Below the pieces are notes generated by a model. It did not search any database, had not been told where the DNA came from, and worked only from the letters and a program-made list of their open reading frames with translations. Both the position numbers and the translations under genes were made by a program. This document shows positions 1-7,370 of a stretch of 13,960 nucleotides of DNA, piece after piece. Source of the stretch: Frankia sp. (GTDB lineage Bacteria > Actinomycetota > Actinomycetes > Frankiales > Frankiaceae); contig JADGHD010000068.1 of assembly GCA_019689615.1 (NCBI GenBank), positions 1 to 13,960 on the forward strand, read 5' to 3'. The stretch's first letter is position 1. Each line of letters begins with the position of its first letter.

Positions 1-370
1 TGGCGCTGCGCGCCCCCAGCCCCCAGATGCCGGCCCACATGCCGAGCGTGAGCACCAGCACGCCGAGGCTGGCGACCAGCGACTCGGCGGCGGAGGCCCG
101 CCGGCGGGCGAGCGGGCGGAAGACGAGACGCTCCAGCAGCAGGCCGAGGCCGGGCGAGAGCACGGCCAGCGCGATGACGGCGGCGAGCCAGACCGGCAGG
201 CCCCACTCGACCGCCATCTCCCGGTACACGTAGGCGACCAGCGTCGCGATGCCGCCCTGGGCGAGGTTGAGGACGCCGTTCGTTCGGTACGTGACCAGCA
301 GGCCGATACCGGACAGCGCGGCGATCGCGCCGAGGGACAGGCCGGCGATCGCCAGATCGACGCTGGTCAC
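1..370 (-). CDS. livH: Branched-chain amino acid ABC transporter permease, LivH type (partial, N-terminal part)
   Basis: This is the first 123 codons of a membrane permease whose 3' end lies beyond base 1. The reading frame stays open from the GTG at 370 to the window edge. The protein opens with a hydrophobic helix and then shows NGVLNLAQGGIATLVAY (about residues 34-50), the signature of the first cytoplasmic turn and second helix of LivH/UrtB permeases. A further helix (about 57-75) and a basic ERLVFRPLARRR stretch follow, then another helix. In this family LivH pairs with LivM to import branched-chain amino acids, urea or amides with periplasmic-binding and ATPase partners; the substrate cannot be told from this fragment. 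The start lies four bases after the stop of the upstream membrane protein, so translation is probably coupled. There is no good Shine-Dalgarno sequence, which fits coupling. Confidence 0.85.
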   Translation of the reverse strand, partial: MTSVDLAIAGLSLGAIAALSGIGLLVTYRTNGVLNLAQGGIATLVAYVYREMAVEWGLPVWLAAVIALAVLSPGLGLLLERLVFRPLARRRASAAESLVASLGVLVLTLGMWAGIWGLGARSA

Positions 371-374
371 TGGC

Positions 375-974
375 TCAGGAGACCAGGATCGGCGCGCACA
401 CCGAGCACGGGGTCAGCCCACGCCCGGCGACCGCCGACGCCTCGACCCGCTGCGCGGCCTTGCCAGCGAGCAGCTCGCAGCCGGGCCGGTGGTAGGTCCG
501 GCCACCCGGCACCGCGTAGACCGAGCCGTCGTCGACCGGCGGCGCGCCGGCCGCGGCCACGGCCTCGCTGGCGGGCGCGGCCGGGATCCCGGCAGCAGCC
601 GCCTGCCCGGGCGCGCCGGCCGTTGGGGCCGTCGTGCCAGAGGCGGCGACGATCAGCGCGTGCAGATCGTCGATCTGCTCGGCGATGCGGCTCTGCGTGC
701 TGGCCGTGATGTTGCGGGCCGCGGTGGCCTCGATCCGGTCGGCGATCAGCAGCGCACAGCCGACACCGACCAGCGCCAGGCCGCCGAACCCGCCGGACAC
801 GACATAGGGAAGCTGGCGGCCGACCTCGATCTCCCCGGAGACTCCCAGGTAGCAGCCCAACAGCAGGACTCCGCCGGCGACCGCCACCACCCAGCCGCGC
901 AGCGCCCGGACGACGTCCACCACCAGCCGCGAGGTGGGCCGGGACGCACCCGCGCCAGCGCTCTGATCCTCCAC
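375..974 (-). CDS. Two-helix membrane protein with C-terminal Ada-like Cys/His motif
   Basis: I do not recognise a named family for the whole protein. Counting from the GTG at 974 (199 aa), two membrane helices lie at about 27-45 and 56-78. A helical, possibly coiled segment rich in charged residues follows (79-111), then an Ala/Pro/Gly linker (112-149). The C-terminal module reads VYAVPGGRTYHRPGCELL and later LTPCSVC. His162, Cys166, Cys190 and Cys193 resemble the short zinc-binding motif of the Ada N-domain type found at the ends of many envelope proteins. The gene ends four bases before the livH start, so the two are almost certainly co-transcribed. The open frame extends upstream to a GTG at 1025, but the GTG at 974 has GGGGGA just upstream and is preferred. 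A role in sensing or scaffolding for the transporter is possible but is only inference. Confidence 0.7.
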   Translation of the reverse strand: MEDQSAGAGASRPTSRLVVDVVRALRGWVVAVAGGVLLLGCYLGVSGEIEVGRQLPYVVSGGFGGLALVGVGCALLIADRIEATAARNITASTQSRIAEQIDDLHALIVAASGTTAPTAGAPGQAAAAGIPAAPASEAVAAAGAPPVDDGSVYAVPGGRTYHRPGCELLAGKAAQRVEASAVAGRGLTPCSVCAPILVS

Positions 975-1239
975 GTGTTCCCCCAGGAACTGTTCATCCG
1001 GAGTAACGGGCGGGCGACACACCACCCGTTTCCGCCAAGGTCGATCGACATCCGCGCAAAGCGCCGATGAGATCTCCGGCGACCACGCCAGACTAATGTG
1101 CGGACGTGCCGATGTGAGCCCTTGGGGTAGACGATTAGCCGCACTGTCGCCAGCCTGACGCGCTGCGGCGTCAACGCGACGGGAGTATGAGGCCCCGTTG
1201 CCATTCCGGTGCGTCAGGACCGCCGTGCGGTGGGCGTGA

Positions 1240-1578
1240 TCACGCCTGCGGCGGCACCGCCGTCGGCGCGGTCTCGGCCGGTGCCGGCGCCGGGCAGGAC
1301 GCGGGCGCGCCGCTGGCGCGAGACGCCGCCCCCAGCGCGGAATCGGTGGGCTGGCGGGGCCGCGGCGGCACCGCCGCCGGCGGGGCGAGCTGCTCGCAGT
1401 GGTCGGCCCACAGCCGGTGGGTCACCCGGTTGCGTCGGTCCTCCACCTCGACGGGCGCGGGCACGCCGCCCAGCACCACCTGCAGCCGGGCCCAGCCGTG
1501 GGCGGTGTCCCAGTCCGCGAACGAGCCAAGGTGTTCCCCGTCGAGGTCAAAGACGTGGTACGGACGGCCCACAGCCAC
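1240..1578 (-). CDS. Hypothetical protein, short folded N-half and Pro/Ala-rich tail
   Basis: A 112-aa protein of unknown function. Residues 1-62 look folded: YHVFDLDGEHLGSFADWDTA followed by a Trp/Leu/Val-rich stretch with RLWADHCEQL. The rest is a low-complexity tail of Ala, Pro and Ser ending in PPQA. It has no signal peptide and no membrane helix. The GTG at 1578 is preceded by GGGGGAGGA (complement of 1582-1590), a strong ribosome binding site but only three bases away. The second GTG, at 1572, would give better spacing, so the true start is one of these two. The gene lies 74 bases downstream of the epimerase on the same strand, with a small hairpin between them. The long overlapping frames on the plus strand here lack such start signals. 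Confidence 0.55.
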   Translation of the reverse strand: MAVGRPYHVFDLDGEHLGSFADWDTAHGWARLQVVLGGVPAPVEVEDRRNRVTHRLWADHCEQLAPPAAVPPRPRQPTDSALGAASRASGAPASCPAPAPAETAPTAVPPQA

Positions 1579-1614
1579 GGGTCCTCCCCCGTTGTCCGGT
1601 TCCGTATGTGCGTG

Positions 1615-1628
1615 CCGCCTTTGGGCGG
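1615..1628 (-). terminator. Small hairpin between epimerase and downstream hypothetical gene
   Basis: CCGCC and GGCGG arms flank the four-base loop TTTG (plus-strand reading), 25 bases past the epimerase stop. There is no U-tract. It could be a weak terminator, a processing site, or chance in GC-rich DNA. Confidence 0.25.
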
Positions 1629-1652
1629 TTCACGGCGATTGTCGGATACCGG

Positions 1653-2684
1653 TTACCAGGGACCGCGCCCGGGGACGGCGTCCGCGCCGCGGGTCTCCCG
1701 CGCTCCTTGGGCGGCCATTGGCCGCGACCAACGCCAGGCGTCCGCGATGATCCGGTCGAGGTTGGACCGGGTCGGGGTCCAGCCGAGCTCGGCCCGGATC
1801 CGCCGGCTGTCGACGAGCAGGCACGCGGGCTCCGCCGCCGGTGGCGCGCTCACCCGGCGCACCGTGCGCCCGGTGACCCGCTCCACCGCCTCGAGCACGT
1901 CGTTGACGCTCACCCCGGTGCCGGTGCCGACGTTGTAGACCCGGCGCTCGCCCGGCTTCACCGCGGACAGCGCCAGCAGGTAGGCGTCGGCGATGTCGTC
2001 GACGTGGACGTACTCGCGCCGGGCCCGGCCGTCGCCGTTGATCCGGAAGACCTCGGCCTCGCCGGCCGCCACCGCCAGGGCCGCCGGGATGATCCGGCTG
2101 GCGTCGAGGTCGACGTGCCCCGGCGCGCCGCCGGCGACGTTGAACGAGCGCAGCACGACCGCGCCGATCCGCCCGGTGGCCACCTGGTAGGCGATGGCGT
2201 GCTCGGCGGCGAGCTTGGACGCCCCGTACGGGTGCACCGGTGCCGGCTCGTGGGACTCCGGCACCGCCGTCGGCCCCGGGTCGCCGTAGACGGTGCCGGT
2301 CGAGCCGAAGACCAGCGCGGGCGGCGGCCCACCGGCCTCGACCCCGCGGTCGAGCGCCAGCAGCAGGTTGACCGTGCCGGTCACGTTGGTCTCGAAGTAG
2401 CGCAGCGGCTCGGCGCGGGACTGGCGGACCCTGGTCAGCGCCGCCAGGTGGCAGACCGCGTCGAACCCGCGGTCGATCCCGGCGTCCAGCAGCGAGGCCG
2501 GGTCGAGCAGGTCACCGGTGACCACCTCGATCCCGGGCGCCAGCGACGCCGCCTGCCGCCGGTGCCGGACCAGCGCGGTGACCTCGTAGCCGTGTGCCAG
2601 CAGCAGGTCGGCGAGCACGCCGCCGATGAAGCCGCCGGCGCCGGTGACCAGGACCCGCCCGCGCTTCCCCCCGTGCACGGGCAC
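1653..2684 (-). CDS. NAD-dependent epimerase/dehydratase, GalE-like extended SDR
   Basis: A 343-aa extended short-chain dehydrogenase. The N-terminal Rossmann motif GAGGFIG is at residues 15-21. The acidic residue after the second strand and the GDLLDP turn (57-62) fit NAD binding. The catalytic set is Ser128/Thr129 in FGSTGTVYG and Tyr153-x3-Lys157 in HPYGASK. RSFNVAGG (179-186) and the REYVHVDDIADA segment match the UDP-glucose 4-epimerase/dTDP-sugar dehydratase group, which acts on sugar nucleotides in the cytosol. The exact substrate cannot be read from sequence; UDP-glucose 4-epimerase is the closest guess. Its GTG start follows the regulator's TGA with no gap, so the pair is translationally coupled. 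About 30 C-terminal residues rich in Arg and Gly are probably disordered. No sugar-transferase genes are visible nearby. Confidence 0.88.
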   Translation of the reverse strand: MPVHGGKRGRVLVTGAGGFIGGVLADLLLAHGYEVTALVRHRRQAASLAPGIEVVTGDLLDPASLLDAGIDRGFDAVCHLAALTRVRQSRAEPLRYFETNVTGTVNLLLALDRGVEAGGPPPALVFGSTGTVYGDPGPTAVPESHEPAPVHPYGASKLAAEHAIAYQVATGRIGAVVLRSFNVAGGAPGHVDLDASRIIPAALAVAAGEAEVFRINGDGRARREYVHVDDIADAYLLALSAVKPGERRVYNVGTGTGVSVNDVLEAVERVTGRTVRRVSAPPAAEPACLLVDSRRIRAELGWTPTRSNLDRIIADAWRWSRPMAAQGARETRGADAVPGRGPW

Positions 2685-4163
2685 TCAGGACGCCGTTCGC
2701 AGCCGCAGTCGGGGCAGCAGCAACTCGCGGTGGCGCCACGCGAGCTCCAGGCAGGCGGCCGCGGCCGGGGCGATCGGCTCGGTCTCGATCAGCCGGCGGA
2801 TGGTGGCGTGGGTGAACGGGATGCCCTCGGTGGCGTCCCGGTCCGGGCCGGCGGACACCACGCTGCCCTCGGCGTTGCTGCGGACCATCTCCGCGAACAG
2901 GTGGTCGAACGTCTCCGCCTCGATCACCAGCACGGTGAGGATCTCGCCGAACAGCGTGAGCGCGTCCAGGCCGACGCCGAAGCACGACACCCGGATCCGC
3001 CCGTCCCGTCTGGCCTCCTCGAAGGTGCGGAACGGCTCGTCGTTGTCGTAGTCGATCGGGCTGGACCCGCTGCCGTCGTGGTCGGGGTTGCCGAGCAGCT
3101 CCTCGCTCAGCTCCCGCATGACGTTGCGCCACAGGTCGAAGTCGGCCCGCTGGTGGAACGGGGTGATCCCGGACGGCTGGAACACCCCGGCCGGGATGAC
3201 GTGGTAGACGCCGCCGGCGGTGGCCACCGAGCCGGCGCTGCGCCGGTGCAGCACGAAGCTGGCCTCCTGCTCGCCTGCCCGGATGGTCAGCGTGTTGACC
3301 GACGGCAGCACGGGCCGGGAGGCCAGGTCGAACGGGTCGCCGATCCGGCGGCGGAACGGCAGGGACGGCCAGGACAGGCCACCGTTCATCATCGCGGCGG
3401 CGGTCTCGTGCGCGACGCTCTCGCAGACGTCGAGGGCGTCGAAGTAGGTGGTGTGCCCGAACGTCAGCTCCGGGCGGCCGGCGCCGCGCTCGCCGCCCGA
3501 CAGGTCGAGCAGGCGGAAGCTCAGCCGGTTCTCGAACAGCGTCGGCCGGTCGAGGTCGCGCATCGCCCGGCTGTAGCGCTGGTAGCGCAGGTACGGGCCG
3601 CCGTCGGTGAGCAGCGGGCGGCTGCCGTCCGCCTCGGGCTCGGCACCGGTGAGCACCGGCTCGGGCGGGTCGTCCGCCCAGCGCAGCCTCACGTTGGCGA
3701 TGTCGACCGGGCGCGGCCAGACCCAGCCCGGCCGGGCGAGCAGGCCGGGGCTGAGCCGATAGGACTCCGGGTAGAGGCGGGCGGCGGCGGTGGCCAGCCG
3801 CAGCCGGTTGCGGTTCAGCGTGTCCCTGGTCAGCCGCCAGGACCGCTGGCTGGCCAGGGCCTGTTCGCTGACCGGGTCCCGGCGGCCGGCGCGGCGCTGG
3901 TCGATCAGCGTCCCGGGGGCCAGGCCGACATCCTCCGGGGCGAGCTCGAGGTGCCGGGCGATGTGGCGCAGCGTGGAGATGTCATGGATCGCGCGCCGTC
4001 CGCTCTCCACCTTCGACACGTAGGACTGGTCGAATCCCAGCCGGTCGGCGAGCTGCTGCTGGGTAAGACCGTGTGCCTGCCGGTATGCCCGCAGGAGCTG
4101 GCCAACACCGACGGTCGCGGGAGTTGGCTGTGGGGGGGTCCACAACCAGGTCTGACCGGTCAC
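2685..4163 (-). CDS. Xre-family HTH regulator with large C-terminal Nudix-like domain
   Basis: A 492-aa protein with a clear N-terminal Xre/Cro helix-turn-helix (residues 21-78: LTQQQLADRLGFDQSYVSKV), much larger than a simple Xre repressor. The C-terminal two-thirds contains VYHVIPAGVFQPSG (319-332) and RELSEELLG (350-358). These resemble the PGG and REUxEExGU parts of a Nudix box, but with an extra residue before the final Gly and an altered first part. The fold may therefore be Nudix-like with ligand binding rather than hydrolysis. The GTG start at 4163 follows AGAGGAC at good spacing. The gene is directly joined to the GalE-like epimerase, which suggests the regulator responds to, or controls, a nucleotide or nucleotide-sugar pathway; this is inference. 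The 3' end touches the epimerase start. Confidence 0.82.
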   Translation of the reverse strand: MTGQTWLWTPPQPTPATVGVGQLLRAYRQAHGLTQQQLADRLGFDQSYVSKVESGRRAIHDISTLRHIARHLELAPEDVGLAPGTLIDQRRAGRRDPVSEQALASQRSWRLTRDTLNRNRLRLATAAARLYPESYRLSPGLLARPGWVWPRPVDIANVRLRWADDPPEPVLTGAEPEADGSRPLLTDGGPYLRYQRYSRAMRDLDRPTLFENRLSFRLLDLSGGERGAGRPELTFGHTTYFDALDVCESVAHETAAAMMNGGLSWPSLPFRRRIGDPFDLASRPVLPSVNTLTIRAGEQEASFVLHRRSAGSVATAGGVYHVIPAGVFQPSGITPFHQRADFDLWRNVMRELSEELLGNPDHDGSGSSPIDYDNDEPFRTFEEARRDGRIRVSCFGVGLDALTLFGEILTVLVIEAETFDHLFAEMVRSNAEGSVVSAGPDRDATEGIPFTHATIRRLIETEPIAPAAAACLELAWRHRELLLPRLRLRTAS

Positions 4164-4500
4164 CCGCTGTCCTCTCGGAGGTCCCTATCGGAGTTAGTGG
4201 ACATAAGCGTAGCGAGGGGGGCATGTGCACCTGCACGTGCATAAATCACCCCGCGAAAGGGTCCTAGTTCCGGTGGCCCTGAGTGTTTCGTCGCATACGC
4301 GTAGCGTTGGACGGTTGCGGGTGCCAATGGGTTGCTTACAGCGCTCAGTCCGTGATGTTGCTGGACGTCGAAATCCGGACAAATTCGGGCAACTAGCCCT
4401 TTGGTGGTGCCGAGAGGCCGCCTGGCGCTGGTTGGCGCGGCGGCGCGGCCGTCGGCGGGCGGTGCCCTCGCCGACGTCGCCTACACACAGTGACGACGGG
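4164..4500. other. Intergenic region upstream of the Xre-type regulator
   Basis: A 337-base stretch with no supported gene. It holds the regulator's ribosome binding site and presumably its promoter, plus the TGCAC repeats at about 4218-4244. It is more AT-rich than its surroundings around 4190-4400. A long plus-strand open frame crosses it, but that frame has no recognisable protein character. Confidence 0.6.
4218..4244. promoter_or_regulatory. Candidate operator: phased TGCAC repeats upstream of the Xre-type gene
   Basis: Three TGCAY copies occur at six-base steps (TGCACC, TGCACG, TGCATA), and the outer TGCAC and GTGCA form an inverted repeat. The element sits about 60-80 bases upstream of the regulator's start, where an autoregulatory operator could lie, in one of the few AT-richer stretches. 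The function is inferred from position and symmetry only. Confidence 0.35.
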
Positions 4501-4716
4501 TCAGCGGTTCGGGATGCCGTCGACGAGATCGAGAAAGACGATGACGACGATCGCGATGGCGACCCAGCGCAGGAGCCCGAGTCGCCGCCACACGTCGCGG
4601 GCGAGTCCGCGCCCGGCCCGGCCGCCGAGGACGAGGAGGGCGAACAGGGCGCCCCCGACGACGACCAGAAATACGCCCGCATAGTTACCGTCCACGTCGT
4701 CACGATCGCACGCCAT
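4501..4716 (-). CDS. Small two-helix membrane protein
   Basis: A 71-aa protein starting at the ATG at 4716. Residues 13-31 (AGVFLVVVGGALFALLVLG) and about 49-65 (LRWVAIAIVVIVFLDLV) are hydrophobic helices. They are separated by a basic loop with RAGRGLARDVWRR, so both ends probably lie on the same side of the membrane. The Ile/Val/Leu richness of the two segments in such a GC-rich genome argues for a real protein. The frame stays open upstream to 5136, but that extension has the Arg/Gly composition of a shadow frame and overlaps pncB, so the short form is preferred. No strong ribosome binding site is visible. Function unknown. Confidence 0.5.
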   Translation of the reverse strand: MACDRDDVDGNYAGVFLVVVGGALFALLVLGGRAGRGLARDVWRRLGLLRWVAIAIVVIVFLDLVDGIPNR

Positions 4717-4919
4717 CGCTATTGCCGCGCGAGGCGCCGTCAATCTGGCGCCGCCCGCCCGGCGGCCAATGATGTGACCGTTTCCGGCCGGCGAGTCCGG
4801 TCGGCCCGCCCACGTCCCAGCGTGCCCGCTCCCGCCCCGCTTCAGCCCGTGCGCCGCGCCCCAAAGGCGTGATCTGCGCGTGTGCTTCACCCTGCGCCGT
4901 GTCCGACCAGCGGCATCCC

Positions 4920-4925
4920 TACGCT
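4920..4925 (+). promoter_or_regulatory. Probable -10 element of a leaderless pncB transcript
   Basis: TACGCT (TANNNT) ends exactly seven bases before the ATG at 4933, and no Shine-Dalgarno sequence precedes that ATG. This spacing places transcription start at the A of the start codon. No clear -35 was seen. Confidence 0.5.
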
Positions 4926-4932
4926 GGTCCGG

Positions 4933-6246
4933 ATGTCCACGGCGCTGCTTACCGATCATTACGAGCTGACCATGCTGCGGGCGGCGCTGCGGTCCGGCGC
5001 CGCGTTCCGCCGGGCCACGTTCGAGGTGTTCGCTCGTGCGCTCCCGCCTGGCCGGCGGTTCGGCGTCGTGGCCGGGAGCGGCCGCCTGCTCGCCGCTCTC
5101 GCCGACTTCCGGTTCGGACCGGCCGAGCGGGCGCACCTGACCTCGACCGGGGTCATCGACGACGAGACCGCCGACTGGCTCGCCGACTACCGCTTCTCCG
5201 GCGACATCGACGGCTTGGCCGAAGGGGAGCCCTTCCTACCCAACACGCCGGTCCTGGTCGTCGAGGGCACGTTCGCCGAGTGCGTCCTGCTGGAAACGCT
5301 GGTCCTGTCGATCCTCAACCACGACAGCGCGATCGCCGCCGCCGGCGCCCGGATGGTGCTCGCCGCCAGCGGCCGGCCGCTGATCGACATGGGCTCGCGG
5401 CGCACCCACGAGCACGCGGCCGTCGCCGCCGCCCGGGCCGCCTACCTGGTCGGCTTCGCGGCCACCTCCAACCTGGAGGCGGCCAGGCAGTGGGGCGTGC
5501 CCAGCACCGGCACAGCCGCGCACGCGTTCACCCTGGTCCACCAGACCGAACGGGAGGCGTTCACCGCCCAGGTCGGCGCGCTCGGCACCGGGACGACCCT
5601 GCTCGTCGACACCTACGACACCACCCGGGGCATCGACACCGCCATCGACGCCGCCGGCACCGGCCTCGGCGCGATCCGGATCGACAGCGGCGACCTCGCC
5701 CAGGCCGTCGTCGCCGCCCGGGCCCAGCTCGACGCGCTCGGCGCCACCGGCACCCGGATCCTCGTCTCCGGCGACCTCGACGAACACGCCATCGCCCGGC
5801 TCGCGCACGTCCCGGCCAGCGGCTACGGCGTCGGTACCAGCCTGGTCACCGGCTCCGGCGCGCCGACGGCCGGCTTCGTCTACAAGCTCGTCGAGGTCGA
5901 CGGCGTACCGGTGGCGAAGACGTCGCTCGGCAAGGTCAGCCGCGGCGGGCGCAAGCAGGTGCTGCGCCGCCACGACGCGGCCGGCGTCGCCACAGCCGAC
6001 CTGGTCCTGCCCGCGGGCGCCCTGCTGCGCCCGGGCGACGGCGAGGACCGCCCGCTGCTGCGCCCGCTGGTGCGCGCCGGCTCGCTCGTCGGCGTCGGCG
6101 AGGAGGCCGACCCGACCAGCCAGGAGGGCCTGCGCCGGGCCAGGGAGCACCACCGCGCGGCACTCGCCGCCCTGCCCGCCGCCGCCCGTGAGCTCTCGCC
6201 CGGCGCCCCGTGCCTGCCGGTGATCACCACTGTGCCGCGCTCCTGA
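4933..6246 (+). CDS. pncB: Nicotinate phosphoribosyltransferase
   Basis: A 437-aa enzyme of NAD salvage (Preiss-Handler pathway). It joins nicotinate and phosphoribosyl pyrophosphate to give nicotinate mononucleotide, with ATP hydrolysis driven through a phospho-histidine. The protein begins MSTALLTDHYELTML, the typical N-terminus. Family motifs are SILNHDSAIAAA (126-137), MGSRRTHEHAA (153-163), GFAATSN (174-180), and TGTAAHAF, whose His197 is the likely phosphorylated residue. Further motifs are DTYDTTRG (226-233), IRIDSGDL (248-255) and the phosphate loop GYGVGTSLVTG (298-308). Length is normal for actinobacterial homologues. The frame extends back to an ATG at 4882, but the conserved N-terminus and the -10 element both point to 4933. 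The NrtR-like regulator follows on the same strand. Confidence 0.95.
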   Translation: MSTALLTDHYELTMLRAALRSGAAFRRATFEVFARALPPGRRFGVVAGSGRLLAALADFRFGPAERAHLTSTGVIDDETADWLADYRFSGDIDGLAEGEPFLPNTPVLVVEGTFAECVLLETLVLSILNHDSAIAAAGARMVLAASGRPLIDMGSRRTHEHAAVAAARAAYLVGFAATSNLEAARQWGVPSTGTAAHAFTLVHQTEREAFTAQVGALGTGTTLLVDTYDTTRGIDTAIDAAGTGLGAIRIDSGDLAQAVVAARAQLDALGATGTRILVSGDLDEHAIARLAHVPASGYGVGTSLVTGSGAPTAGFVYKLVEVDGVPVAKTSLGKVSRGGRKQVLRRHDAAGVATADLVLPAGALLRPGDGEDRPLLRPLVRAGSLVGVGEEADPTSQEGLRRAREHHRAALAALPAAARELSPGAPCLPVITTVPRS

Positions 6247-6296
6247 GAGAATCAGGTCACGTGAGTGCGGGGGAGCGAGCCAGAGGAACCGGAGGC

Positions 6297-7040
6297 GTGG
6301 CGACGGAGCGGCGCAGCAGCGGCAGCGGACGAGTCGACGACCTGACGCCGGCCGGCGACCAGGTGCGGGTCAGCGTGGACGTCGTGCTGCTCACGCTGCG
6401 GGCCGGCCGGCTGTGCGTGCTCGTCATCCAGCGCGACCATCCGCCGTTCGAGGGCTGCTGGGCGCTGCCCGGCGGCTTCGTCAACGCCGACGAGGACCTG
6501 GACAGCTCGGCCCGCCGCCAGCTCGCCGAGGAGACCGGCGTGACCACCGCCGGCCATCTGGAGCAGCTCTACACCTACGGCGACCCTGTCCGCGACCCGC
6601 GTGCCCGCGTGGTCAGCGTCGCCTACCTGGCGCTGCTGCCGAACCTGCCGCAGCCCGAGCCCGGCCGGCGCAGCCAGCAGGCCCGGTGGTGGCCGGTCGA
6701 GGACCTCGGCTCGGCCGACGGGCCGACGCTCGCCTTCGACCACCCGCGGATCGTGGCCGACGGCGTCGAGCGGGCGCGCAGCAAGCTGGAGTACACCCCG
6801 ATGGCCGCGGCGTTCTGCGAGGAGCCGTTCACGCTCGCCGACCTGCGCCGGGTGTATGAGGCGGCGTGGGGCGTGGCGCTGGACCCGCCGAACTTCCGCC
6901 GCAAGGTGCTGAGCACACCCGACTTCGTCGTCCCGGTCGGCGCGGTGAGCTCCCCCCGCGGCGGCGGGCGCCCCGCCCAGCTCTACCGCCGCGGCTCCGC
7001 GACCGCCCTCTACCCACCGCTGCTGCGCCGCTCGGTGTAG
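6297..7040 (+). CDS. nrtR: NrtR-like Nudix/winged-helix regulator (alternatively ADP-ribose hydrolase)
   Basis: A 247-aa two-domain protein. Residues 23-140 form a Nudix domain: LPGGFVNADEDL begins the box and RQLAEETGV (74-82) ends it. The box fits G-x5-E-x7-RExxEExG except that the first Glu is Gln75. Residues 178-235 (FTLADLRRVYEAAWG, then NFRRKVL and GRPAQLYRRG) match the C-terminal winged helix of NrtR-type repressors, which bind DNA at NAD-metabolism genes and are released by ADP-ribose or related ligands. Location directly after pncB strongly fits that role. The GTG at 6297 is preceded by AGAGGA at good spacing. The frame is also open from a GTG at 6261, 14 bases after the pncB stop, so the start is uncertain. 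The Gln substitution suggests binding without efficient hydrolysis, but this is inference. Confidence 0.85.
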   Translation: MATERRSSGSGRVDDLTPAGDQVRVSVDVVLLTLRAGRLCVLVIQRDHPPFEGCWALPGGFVNADEDLDSSARRQLAEETGVTTAGHLEQLYTYGDPVRDPRARVVSVAYLALLPNLPQPEPGRRSQQARWWPVEDLGSADGPTLAFDHPRIVADGVERARSKLEYTPMAAAFCEEPFTLADLRRVYEAAWGVALDPPNFRRKVLSTPDFVVPVGAVSSPRGGGRPAQLYRRGSATALYPPLLRRSV

Positions 7041-7058
7041 TACCTCTCGCGGGTCCTC

Positions 7059-7080
7059 GGGAACGGCCGGGCCGCTTCCC
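7059..7080 (+). terminator. Hairpin after the nrtR-like gene
   Basis: GGGAA (7059-7063) pairs with TTCCC (7076-7080), with an inner GGC/GCC pairing, 18 bases past the stop codon. It lacks a U-tract, as is common in high-GC actinobacteria. Confidence 0.4.
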
Positions 7081-7130
7081 GCGGGCCGTCAGCCGGCCGG
7101 GCGACGACTCACCCGCGATGATCCCGCCGA

Positions 7131-7170
7131 CCAGGCAGAGGCGCGCCTGGCGGCCCGGTGCGCCCGGGCC
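7131..7170. other. Two tandem hairpins upstream of clpS
   Basis: CCAGGC/GCCTGG (7131-7150, eight-base loop) is followed after one base by GGCCCGG/CCGGGCC (7152-7170, loop TGCGC). Both stems are perfect. The rest of 7041-7370 holds no supported gene. The pair may act as a terminator block for the pncB-nrtR transcript or as a regulatory structure. Confidence 0.4.
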
Positions 7171-7356
7171 AGATCCCGCGATCATGGCCTAGCCGATCGT
7201 CGTCTGTGGCCCCGCGCGGTCGCGAACGGGCGCGTGCGCAGCCGGCCCGGGCCACATCCTGCGCTGACGGGCGCGCTGATCGCCGCCTCGGTGCGGGACG
7301 GGGAAGAAGGCCCGGCATGCGGCTCCCCTCCGACGGGAAGCGTCTGGCCTGGTGCG

Positions 7357-7363
7357 TAACAAT
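7357..7363 (+). promoter_or_regulatory. Possible -10 element for clpS
   Basis: TAACAAT lies seven bases before the GTG at 7371, in a short AT-rich patch, and no Shine-Dalgarno sequence precedes that GTG. It is a weaker match than the others, since the six-base element in register would be AACAAT. Confidence 0.35.
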
Positions 7364-7370
7364 AGACATC

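Noticed and set aside
1209..4244. A 1011-codon plus-strand open frame
   Set aside because: It is antisense to the hypothetical gene, epimerase and Xre-type regulator, all of which have clear family motifs or start signals; its own protein is Arg/Pro/Gln-rich without any domain.
5236..6153. A 305-codon minus-strand frame within pncB
   Set aside because: Antisense to a full set of nicotinate phosphoribosyltransferase motifs; Gly/Ala/Val/Asp composition typical of a shadow frame.
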